A stretch of DNA of 64,000 nucleotides from CAYSBE01 sp046309355 (GTDB lineage Bacteria > Bacteroidota > Bacteroidia > UKL13-3). Under the pieces are notes generated by a model. That model saw nothing but the letters and a program-made list of their open reading frames with translations. It did not search any database and was not told the DNA's origin. A program made the translations under genes and the position numbers. Of the stretch, positions 43,425 to 51,551 are shown one piece after another. The stretch lies in NCBI GenBank assembly GCA_046309355.1, contig JBKCPL010000057.1, forward strand, positions 1 through 64,000, in the 5' to 3' direction. The first letter of the stretch is position 1. Each line of letters starts with the position of its first letter.

Positions 43425-44123
43425 TCATCGATTAACCATTGCCGATTGCAGCAAACTTTCAAATAATACGCGGCCATCTGTATTGTACAGTAACTCGTCT
43501 ACAACACGCTCTGGGTGAGGCATCATTCCAAAAACGTTACGCTGCTCATTGCATATTCCTGCTATATTTTCAAGTGATCCGTTGGGACTACTTTCAGCAG
43601 TTATATTTCCATTTTCATCGCAGTAGCGAAACAGTATTTGATCATTTGCTTTCAGCTTTTCCAGTGTGCTGTTATCGCAGTAAAATTTGCCTTCACCATG
43701 AGCAACCGGTATTTTCAATGCACGTGTTGTATCGGTCAGTGACGTAATAAGGCTGTTGGTGGTTTGTGCCTGAATGTATACGTTTTTGCAATTAAATTTC
43801 TGATTGTCGTTGTGCAACAATGCTCCGGGTAGTAGCTTTGACTCGCACAAAATCTGAAAACCGTTACATACTCCCCACACCAATCCGCCTCGGTTGGCAA
43901 ATTCAATCACATTTTGCATGATGGGTGAAAATCGGGCAATGGCTCCGCTGCGCAAATAATCGCCATAGCTGAACCCCCCGGGCAAGAAAATGAGGTCACA
44001 TCCCTGAAGGTCGTGATCTTTATGAAACAGGCTTACGGTTTCGCATCCAAACTGATTTTGAAATGCATAAATGGCGTCTTGATCGCAATTGGACCCCGGA
44101 AAAATAACAACACCTACTTTCAT
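43425..44123 (-). CDS. purQ: phosphoribosylformylglycinamidine synthase, glutaminase subunit
   Basis: Releases ammonia from glutamine for FGAM synthesis. The 232-residue class I amidotransferase has the nucleophile in GVCNGFQILCE and the His/Glu pair in MMPHPERVVD. Its separate existence implies a small-PurL/PurS system in this organism; those genes are not in the window. A -7-like TACTTTCG lies at 44146-44153 on the minus strand. Confidence 0.95.
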   Translation of the reverse strand: MKVGVVIFPGSNCDQDAIYAFQNQFGCETVSLFHKDHDLQGCDLIFLPGGFSYGDYLRSGAIARFSPIMQNVIEFANRGGLVWGVCNGFQILCESKLLPGALLHNDNQKFNCKNVYIQAQTTNSLITSLTDTTRALKIPVAHGEGKFYCDNSTLEKLKANDQILFRYCDENGNITAESSPNGSLENIAGICNEQRNVFGMMPHPERVVDELLYNTDGRVLFESLLQSAMVNR

Positions 44124-44240
44124 CGGTTAATTTGTTTTGATGCAGCGAAAGTAATGCATGACGGGTAATTCTTTACACGGGCAACGTGTTCTTTTTTTAG
44201 CACATAAAATACTGCGCTTTGCCTATCTTCGCGCCCTGTT

Positions 44241-45776
44241 ATGAACGAAACCAGACGCGTACGTGTGCGCTTTGCACCAAGTCCGACAGGCCCTCTGCAT
44301 ATTGGGGGTGTTCGCACGGCATTGTACAATTATTTATTAGCCCGGCAACAGGGTGGAGATTTTATACTGCGTATTGAGGATACTGACCAAACACGATTTG
44401 TACCCGGTGCCGAAGAATACATCATTGAGTCATTGCGCTGGCTAGGTATTGAACCCAATGAAGGGGTAGGGTTTGGTGATGGACCCCATGCGCCATACCG
44501 GCAAAGTGAGCGCAAACCGGTGTATAAAAAATATGTAGACCAGCTTATCGAAACCGGTCATGCTTATTATGCTTTTGATACGCCCGAAGATCTGGAGGCC
44601 ATGCGCGACAGGCTCAAAGCATCCAATGTAGATGCTAAGTATGATGCCATTACCCGAATGGCCATGAAAAATTCGCTGACCTTGCCCGAAGATGATGTAA
44701 AACGCAGACTTGAAAATGGCGATACGTATGTGGTTCGCATCAAATTACCCAAAAAGGAAGAAGTAAAATTTCATGACGAAATACGCGGTTGGGTGAGTTT
44801 CAACACTTCGCAAATGGATGATAAAGTGCTGTATAAAAGCGATGGTATGCCTACCTATCACATGGCTAATGTGGTAGACGACTTTTTGATGCAGATAACA
44901 CATGTCATTCGTGGAGAAGAATGGCTTCCTTCAGCTCCGCTGCATGTGCTGCTGTATCGTTATTTAGGCTGGGAAAATGTGATGCCTAAGTTTGCCCACT
45001 TGCCCTTGCTGCTTAAACCCGAAGGAAACGGAAAACTGAGCAAGCGCGATGGCGACCGACTGGGTTTTCCTGTATTTCCGATCGACTGGAACGATCCTGC
45101 ATCAGGCGAAAAATCAAGTGGCTACCGTGAAAGTGGCTATCTGCCCGAGGCAGTTGTAAACTTACTCGCCTTGCTGGGATGGAATCCGGGAACCAATCAG
45201 GAAGTGTTTACGCTGGAAGAACTGACCGCTGCTTTTTCGCTCGATAGGGTGAGCAAATCGGGAGCCAAATTCGATCAGAATAAAGCCAAGTGGTTCAATC
45301 AGCAATACATACGCCATGTAGATGATGCCACACTGGCTGCCGAACTCGCCAAAGAAGTAAGTAGCCGTCACCTGAATTTCAGCGATGCTTATATTCACGA
45401 AACATGTCGCCTCATGAAAGAAAAAATTTCATTCATGAAAGACTTGTGGCCTATGAGTGTGTATTTTTTTGTTGAACCGACCACCTACGATGAAACAGTA
45501 GTACAAAAACGCTGGAATGATAAATCGCCACTGGTATTACAGGATATGATACAAACGCTTCAAACTACACAGGAGTTTGATGCTGCCATTGTTGAAAAAG
45601 CCTATACCGATGCATTGGCAAAAGCAGGTGTAGCCGGTAAAGATTTTATGCAATTGCTGCGTGTATGCCTAAGTGGTGTTGCCGGTGGGCCGCCTATTTT
45701 TGAAATGGCCGCTTTGTTCGGAAAAGAAAGTACTTTGCGCAGGTTAAAGCATGCACTCGAAACTTTATCGGCATGA
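44241..45776 (+). CDS. gltX: glutamate--tRNA ligase
   Basis: Charges tRNA-Glu (a tRNA-Glu gene lies at 13465). The 511-residue class I synthetase has the HIGH-type motif in PSPTGPLHIGGVRTALYNYL and the KMSKS-type loop KLSKRDGDRLGFPV, with the C-terminal anticodon-binding domain intact. A TATCTTCG box lies nine bases before the ATG. Its stop overlaps the lipoprotein gene start by four bases. Confidence 0.97.
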   Translation: MNETRRVRVRFAPSPTGPLHIGGVRTALYNYLLARQQGGDFILRIEDTDQTRFVPGAEEYIIESLRWLGIEPNEGVGFGDGPHAPYRQSERKPVYKKYVDQLIETGHAYYAFDTPEDLEAMRDRLKASNVDAKYDAITRMAMKNSLTLPEDDVKRRLENGDTYVVRIKLPKKEEVKFHDEIRGWVSFNTSQMDDKVLYKSDGMPTYHMANVVDDFLMQITHVIRGEEWLPSAPLHVLLYRYLGWENVMPKFAHLPLLLKPEGNGKLSKRDGDRLGFPVFPIDWNDPASGEKSSGYRESGYLPEAVVNLLALLGWNPGTNQEVFTLEELTAAFSLDRVSKSGAKFDQNKAKWFNQQYIRHVDDATLAAELAKEVSSRHLNFSDAYIHETCRLMKEKISFMKDLWPMSVYFFVEPTTYDETVVQKRWNDKSPLVLQDMIQTLQTTQEFDAAIVEKAYTDALAKAGVAGKDFMQLLRVCLSGVAGGPPIFEMAALFGKESTLRRLKHALETLSA

Positions 45777-46387
45777 GGAAGAGTAACTACATATACCTGT
45801 TTTTAACAGCATGGTTGCTGTCATCGTGTGCTGCACATTTTGACAGGTATCCGGGCGAAAAGCTCACAACGTTTCCTCAACAGTTGCAAGGCGACTATTG
45901 CTTTGCCAACAAGCCTTTTTTTATGAGTTGGTTTAAAAAAGATACTGCCATATTGCACATATCGCCAACCAGCATTGTACGACTTGCAGACAATGAACAA
46001 ACAAAACCCCTACTGCTGAATGATACGGTGGTGCTATCCTCGTTCGGGAAATATTACGCACTAAGTCAGCGTGATGAAAATATTGAAGGTGCATGGACAG
46101 TAAGTATTATACGTGCCGACCGCCATTCACTATCGCTGTGGGTAGTAGAAGAAAACAAACCGTATGCCCGCGTTTTATTGTCTCAACTGGCTTCTCAAAC
46201 CTATGTGAGGCAACCCGGACAAAATTGGAATAAACTGGCAGCCACTCAAGAAGTGAAAGCACGAGCTATGAAAAACTCGCACAGCGACACAGCCGTTGTA
46301 TTTACCATGAACGATGCTGTTTTACTGCAGCTATTCGAAAAACACATTCAGAAAGAACGTCCCGTAATACTTAAACGCTATAAATAA
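45773..46387 (+). CDS. lipoprotein of unknown function
   Basis: A 204-residue protein with a lipobox (AWLLSSC) after a short signal sequence. The rest contains beta-rich segments and no motif I recognise. ATGA overlap with gltX and the six-base gap to the B12-binding gene suggest one transcript, but the combination does not reveal a role. Confidence 0.75.
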   Translation: MRKSNYIYLFLTAWLLSSCAAHFDRYPGEKLTTFPQQLQGDYCFANKPFFMSWFKKDTAILHISPTSIVRLADNEQTKPLLLNDTVVLSSFGKYYALSQRDENIEGAWTVSIIRADRHSLSLWVVEENKPYARVLLSQLASQTYVRQPGQNWNKLAATQEVKARAMKNSHSDTAVVFTMNDAVLLQLFEKHIQKERPVILKRYK

Positions 46388-46393
46388 TTACAC

Positions 46394-46798
46394 ATGAACA
46401 GACCCATACGCGTACTGGTAGCTAAAGTTGGATTAGACGGACACGACCGTGGCGCAAAAGTAATTGCTACAGCGCTGCGTGATGCAGGCATGGAAGTGAT
46501 TTACACCGGACTTCGTCAAACACCCGAGATGGTGGTACAGGCTGCGCTGCAGGAAGATGTGGATGTGATTGGCGTGAGTATTTTATCAGGCGCACACAAT
46601 ACCGTTTTTCCGCGTATCATCGAGTTGATGAAGCAGAACGGATTAACTGATGTGTTGCTCACCGGTGGAGGCATAATACCGGATGACGATATGAAACAGC
46701 TGAACGCTTCAGGAGTGGGTAAGCTGTTTGCACCCGGAAGCAATATGGCTGAAATAGCAGCATATATAATGGAATGGGTTTCACAAAAACGGACATAG
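46394..46798 (+). CDS. stand-alone cobalamin-binding domain (acyl-CoA mutase small-subunit type)
   Basis: A 134-residue B12-binding protein with the lower-ligand motif DGHDRG near residue 16, SILSGAH near 60 and LLTGGGIIPDDD near 90, as in the C-terminal domain of methylmalonyl-CoA mutase and the small subunits of isobutyryl-CoA-type mutases. No catalytic TIM-barrel subunit lies next to it, so its partner must be encoded elsewhere. The start is six bases past the lipoprotein gene. Confidence 0.92.
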   Translation: MNRPIRVLVAKVGLDGHDRGAKVIATALRDAGMEVIYTGLRQTPEMVVQAALQEDVDVIGVSILSGAHNTVFPRIIELMKQNGLTDVLLTGGGIIPDDDMKQLNASGVGKLFAPGSNMAEIAAYIMEWVSQKRT

Positions 46799-46803
46799 CC
46801 TAA

Positions 46804-49800
46804 TTAACGCTCCATTTTTCCACCCAACACAAACGAGCGCTTGCTGCGCTGTACATCGCCTTTTAGATTAAATACTTCGAACCATACGGTGTAAATACCT
46901 ATGGAAGCCTTCGTGTTTTTATCATCTGTTCCGTCCCAGCTAACGGTGCCTGATGTACCTAGTATGCTGTTGCGCATTAAGGAAGTTACTTCGCGCCCAT
47001 GTGAGTCGAAAATACTCAGATTACCGGTGTAGCCGCTTTCGGCAAGTTGATACGAAAACTGAATCACATCATTGTACCCGTCATTGTCGGGCGAAAATAC
47101 TTCGGGCGAAACTCCCAGCAGTGAATGTGCTGCCGAACCATCGGCATATTGTGAATTTTTATAGGTGGGTGTAGCAAATCCTGCTGAGGCAGATGCAGAT
47201 GTCCAGTTGGTTTTATCACCGGTTGCCCTGAACGGATGAATACGTTCCAGACTTACACCATCGGTATTATCAAGCAATGCAAAATGCATGTCATCTGTAT
47301 AGCTCAGCTGATCGTAACGAGTCAGAAATTTATCATGAATCACGCACGTGCCTTTGTCATTCGGGAATGAGGGCATTTTACAGTTGACCATATTCAGTGG
47401 ATTCGGAGTGTAGTAGTCGCGCTGCACTGAACCGGCATTGCTGGTTATGACCACATAGTTGCCGGGCAACACAATAAAGCCGCTGTCGGATATCGCATAG
47501 GATTCGAGCAGAGAATAATTTTCACCGGTGTTGCCAACAAAAAATTGTTTCAAATCCAGTATTCGGTTTCCGGTGTTGTACAACTCTATAAAATCTACAC
47601 CACTACTGCGTGGGTTAAACAATACTTCGTTAATGACAATATCGCCCGGTTGTGCGGTATCGGGTAGTCCAAAATCGGCAAAATCCTGTTCGGCAATTTT
47701 ATTCCCGGCACAATCTTGTACTTCATTCACCACAATACGATAAGTAGATTGCGGTAAAAATGCATCGGCAAACGAAACCCGAACTTCGTTGTAAAACGGA
47801 GGCATAAGTTGTATGCCGTTAGCACCCGAGTTGCCTGCTACAGTATACCTTGATACTGCAAGCTGTGTTGTGCTGTCTATCGGCTCATCAAAAGTTAGTC
47901 GAACAGTGTTCGCGTTAAGCGGATATGCCTGCATCAATACAGGTGGCTTACGGTCGCGTACGATGCTTTTATTCGAATTTGTTTTGCCCGGACTACCACC
48001 TGTCAGTGACGAGCTGGCTATCCAGTTTTCAGCACCTGCACAGGGATTTTGTGCATCCATTAACTCCAGGCTCCAGCCTCCGTTCTTCTTCACATTATCG
48101 CGGTACCAGTAGTCAGTGTATTCCACTGCATGTATCACCTTCCCGAAATTATCCCTTAATACAAGTCTTTCGCCATCGTTACTTAGCAGCGGGAATCGGT
48201 TAATGCCGACAACACGAGCTTTGCCCGTAAAAAACGCAGCGTTATTTAACGATGTAAGCACAATAAAACTATCGGGGTATAAGGTAACAGAAGGTAAATC
48301 GGCTGTACCTGTGTTGTCGGATATGCTCCAATTATTTAACGAAAGTATACGGTTGCTTCGGTTGCACAATTCGATATATTCTGCATTGGGCAAAGCGACT
48401 ACAGGATCGGGATTGGCCATAATTTCATGAATTAGTACGTCAAACGAGCGAGCAGTATCAGGTACCTCACGGGTTATAAATGCGGTATAAAGTTGCATGG
48501 CATTTTGATTGCAATCGCGTGCACCTGATAGTGTAATTTTGTAATTTATATTTTCAGTAAGTGCAGTTGTGTTCAGCGTCACTCGATTCAGTTCGGGCCA
48601 TTGTATGCTTCGGGCATTGATTGATAAAACAGGCTGCGATAAAAAGGAAATGTTCAATGCCGACAGGCTGTCCATGCGTTCACTGAAATCTATTTGCAGT
48701 TGATTTTCGCTTATGGCAGACACAGCACTTACAAGCGGGGCTTGCGAATCGGGTTGTGTGTTCCACTGCGAATTTTTTATTCCAGGTGTACCTCCTGTTG
48801 CATTAACGGCTGCTGCGTAGTTGTTCTGTTGCTTGCAATAATCAAAAGGATTGATGAGTTCAATACTCCAGCCACCGTCACTTTTTGAGTTATCGGTATA
48901 CCAACTCATATCGTACTTGAGCTGATGGATAACTTGGTTATGTTGGTTTCGGATACTGATTTCGTCACTTGAATTATTGAGTGATGGAAAATTGGTTAAG
49001 CCCAGTGATTTGCCGAAGGGTTGAAACATGAAAGCAGCACTGCTTGGGCAAAGTATCAAAAAACTATCCGGCTGAAGCACGTATGAAGGCAGGGATGCTG
49101 CTCCTGATTCATCGCTTAACGTAAACCCATTCAAATTAATCGGAAATCCTGAACGGTTATACAATTCAATAAATTCATATTCGGGTAACCCAACTACAGG
49201 AGTTGGGTCAGCTAAAAATTCGCTGATGAGTAAATCATACTGTTCTGTTACAACATACTGAAAGGCTGTATTCAAGCCGACCTGTGTGTTTCCTGATTGA
49301 TCTTTAACCCCATCAACTGTTAGGGTATAGCTTGTTTTATTTTGCAGTGAGGAGAACAGCGTCAGTTCTACTGTTCGGTTGTTCAGTAGTGTTGCGCCAA
49401 TGGCATTGCCTATTCCTTTATCAATACTATAATGCTGATTCTCTACGGCAGAAACAGCATCTAGTGGTTCATCAAAAACAACCTGAACCTTGGTGGCATT
49501 AACAACGGTTACCTGATCAACACGGGGTGCTGAATTATCTACAATTACCGGTCCGGCATATACATCATCGGCATAGAAATTAGCTGTATTGCCGGAGGTA
49601 AACCGGAATAAAAAACCCATAAAAGCCGATGCAGTAAATTCGTTGTCGAAACCGGTTCCTTCCAATACAAAGGAGGTACTTCCGGTGGTATCGGAATACA
49701 ACTCCCAGTTCCCGTTACCATCACGAAGTATGCGTAGTTTCACCAGATTGTTGTTTTTACTAACTGTAGTTGGACGTCCGGCTACAACGCGCGTGTGCAC

Positions 49801-50196
49801 ACTCCCTTTTTGTTTGTATAAAGTTATAGAATCGGTGGTGCCGGTCACACCGCCAATCTGCACATAGTACCCATTGAGGCTGCCCCGCAGGTCGGCTGCA
49901 TCACTCATGAGGTATATGCGTGAAAAGTTTTGTGAACTCGGACTAAATGCATTTCGAATCCAGAAACGCCACTCGGCATTCGTAGTTACACTATAGGCCG
50001 TAGCTAAATGTATATCCCGGGCACCTGTAGCTTTGCTTTGAAGTTGTTTGGCTGTATTTATCTGAAACAGCGAATCATCGCCTACCCATACCGGATTTTG
50101 GGTGAAATCACCATCTGAAAAATCATCAGTGACCTGAGCCTGTACGGCACACAGCCGCAGGCATACCAGCAAAATAAGGATTCTTCGCTTTGCCAT
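46804..50196 (-). CDS. giant lamin-tail-domain surface protein with gliding/FlgD-like C-terminus
   Basis: A 1130-residue secreted protein. Signal peptide (LCAVQA before Gln); a laminin-G-like sandwich (about 22-215); then three alternations of an SbsA-like Ig domain and a lamin-tail domain (LTD): Ig near 220-310, 485-575 and 745-840; LTD near 318-465 (ISEFLADPTPVVGLPEYEFI), 580-715 (IHEIMANPDPVVALPNAEYI) and 850-1010 (INEVLFNPRSSGVDFIELYN). The last 95 residues (EVFSPDNDGYNDVIQFSY, then SIFDSHGREV) form a FlgD/gliding-motility-like domain, which can target proteins to T9SS. Probably a cell-surface adhesin or structural protein. Confidence 0.85.
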   Translation of the reverse strand: MAKRRILILLVCLRLCAVQAQVTDDFSDGDFTQNPVWVGDDSLFQINTAKQLQSKATGARDIHLATAYSVTTNAEWRFWIRNAFSPSSQNFSRIYLMSDAADLRGSLNGYYVQIGGVTGTTDSITLYKQKGSVHTRVVAGRPTTVSKNNNLVKLRILRDGNGNWELYSDTTGSTSFVLEGTGFDNEFTASAFMGFLFRFTSGNTANFYADDVYAGPVIVDNSAPRVDQVTVVNATKVQVVFDEPLDAVSAVENQHYSIDKGIGNAIGATLLNNRTVELTLFSSLQNKTSYTLTVDGVKDQSGNTQVGLNTAFQYVVTEQYDLLISEFLADPTPVVGLPEYEFIELYNRSGFPINLNGFTLSDESGAASLPSYVLQPDSFLILCPSSAAFMFQPFGKSLGLTNFPSLNNSSDEISIRNQHNQVIHQLKYDMSWYTDNSKSDGGWSIELINPFDYCKQQNNYAAAVNATGGTPGIKNSQWNTQPDSQAPLVSAVSAISENQLQIDFSERMDSLSALNISFLSQPVLSINARSIQWPELNRVTLNTTALTENINYKITLSGARDCNQNAMQLYTAFITREVPDTARSFDVLIHEIMANPDPVVALPNAEYIELCNRSNRILSLNNWSISDNTGTADLPSVTLYPDSFIVLTSLNNAAFFTGKARVVGINRFPLLSNDGERLVLRDNFGKVIHAVEYTDYWYRDNVKKNGGWSLELMDAQNPCAGAENWIASSSLTGGSPGKTNSNKSIVRDRKPPVLMQAYPLNANTVRLTFDEPIDSTTQLAVSRYTVAGNSGANGIQLMPPFYNEVRVSFADAFLPQSTYRIVVNEVQDCAGNKIAEQDFADFGLPDTAQPGDIVINEVLFNPRSSGVDFIELYNTGNRILDLKQFFVGNTGENYSLLESYAISDSGFIVLPGNYVVITSNAGSVQRDYYTPNPLNMVNCKMPSFPNDKGTCVIHDKFLTRYDQLSYTDDMHFALLDNTDGVSLERIHPFRATGDKTNWTSASASAGFATPTYKNSQYADGSAAHSLLGVSPEVFSPDNDGYNDVIQFSYQLAESGYTGNLSIFDSHGREVTSLMRNSILGTSGTVSWDGTDDKNTKASIGIYTVWFEVFNLKGDVQRSKRSFVLGGKMER

Positions 50197-50257
50197 GGTT
50201 ACAAAAGTGTTATATACGTGTTCGGTCTTGTTTCTTTAGTACATTCGCCCGATAAGT

Positions 50258-50635
50258 ATGGAAAAGAACCGAAATATAACACATGAATTGGATGATTCCA
50301 CAAAAATGAAGTGGTATAAACTTGTTTTTGGCCTGAAAAAGCAATTTGGCAAGAAGCCGGATATGAATGCTATACTGTTTTTAATCGGCATGAATGAGGT
50401 TGGAAAAGTAAAGGAGTACAGCAAACAGGAGAAAACAGAACTGATGCATGTGGCTACTTGCAAGCTGCTCAGTTACGAGGGCTATTACAAACTGGAAAAG
50501 TACGATCAGGATGGATGGCCTCATTTTGAGCTCGTCAATCTGCCGCCTTATGCCGATTTGTTGCAACAGGAAAATTTATTGCGAAAATTAATTGTACAGT
50601 ATTTCGAAGAAGAAGGTATTTTAGACGAGTATTAA
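50258..50635 (+). CDS. conserved hypothetical protein
   Basis: A soluble, Lys-rich 125-residue protein without signal peptide or membrane segment. It looks like a conserved Bacteroidota hypothetical: an internal MNAILFLIGMNEVG and a C-terminal acidic tail ending ILDEY. A TACATTCG box lies ten bases before the ATG. It is followed 16 bases later by the cyclophilin gene. No function can be given. Confidence 0.75.
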   Translation: MEKNRNITHELDDSTKMKWYKLVFGLKKQFGKKPDMNAILFLIGMNEVGKVKEYSKQEKTELMHVATCKLLSYEGYYKLEKYDQDGWPHFELVNLPPYADLLQQENLLRKLIVQYFEEEGILDEY

Positions 50636-50651
50636 TTTACCCGAATTGTAT

Positions 50652-51551
50652 ATGATTCAGAAAGTATTCATTTCGCTGTTTGTATGTTTTGCTTTTACTA
50701 CAAACTATGCACAACAACCGTCAAAGCCTAAACCCAAAGGCGCACCCAAAAGTACCTTTCAGCAAGGTGCTGTAGAGCAACGTGCGTATGTAAATCAACC
50801 AAAGCCTGAAAAGATATATTATGTCGATATATTGACTACACTAGGCAATATCAGAGTAGGGTTGTTCAACGAAACACCTCAGCACCGCGATAATTTTTTG
50901 AAGCTGGTGCGTGAAGGGTTTTACGACAGCCTGTTGTTTCACCGTGTAATCAATGGATTTATGATACAAGGTGGCGATCCTCTTTCACGCTATGCCGAAA
51001 TGGGCGCACCGCTGGGTATGGGCGATGTAGGCTACCGCATTTCGCCCGAAATTGTACCGGGTATTTACCACAAACGCGGAGCCCTGGCAGCAGCCCGAGA
51101 TAACAATCCCGACAGAGCCAGCAGCGGCTGCCAGTTTTATATTGTGCAAGGAAAAAAATTCACTCCGGCCGAGCTGCGTGATATGATTAACGCCATCAAT
51201 AAAACAAAGAAACTGGATATGTTTTCGAAACTTATGGCGGTTGATACCAATAAAGTGCGCATTGACGATTTTCGTCTGAGAGGCGATGACAAAGGGTTGG
51301 AAAAGTACATGCTGCAGTTGCAACCCATACTCGACACGCTTTTTGAGCCCTACTTTTTCAAACCTGATCCGAATTACGTGCAGCTGTATACCAGCATAGG
51401 CGGAGCGCCTCACCTCGATCGTGATTATACCGTATTTGGTGAAGTGGTGCGCGGTATGGAAGTAGTTGACCGCATTGCCGAACTACAAACAGGCAATGGC
51501 AATCGGCCTGTTACCGATATTCGATTTCGAATGCGCATTGTAAATCCCTGA
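50652..51551 (+). CDS. exported cyclophilin-type peptidyl-prolyl isomerase
   Basis: A 299-residue exported protein with a signal peptide ending TTNYA before Gln. The cyclophilin domain shows LFNETPQHRDNFLKLV, LLFHRVINGFMIQGGDP and ASSGCQFYIVQG; an insertion of roughly 75 residues (about 175-250) separates the last strands, ending YTVFGEVVRGMEVVDRI. It should assist folding of exported proteins in the periplasm. ATG 50652 is preferred to a TTG six bases upstream. It shares one base with the DUF5686 gene. Confidence 0.9.
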   Translation: MIQKVFISLFVCFAFTTNYAQQPSKPKPKGAPKSTFQQGAVEQRAYVNQPKPEKIYYVDILTTLGNIRVGLFNETPQHRDNFLKLVREGFYDSLLFHRVINGFMIQGGDPLSRYAEMGAPLGMGDVGYRISPEIVPGIYHKRGALAAARDNNPDRASSGCQFYIVQGKKFTPAELRDMINAINKTKKLDMFSKLMAVDTNKVRIDDFRLRGDDKGLEKYMLQLQPILDTLFEPYFFKPDPNYVQLYTSIGGAPHLDRDYTVFGEVVRGMEVVDRIAELQTGNGNRPVTDIRFRMRIVNP

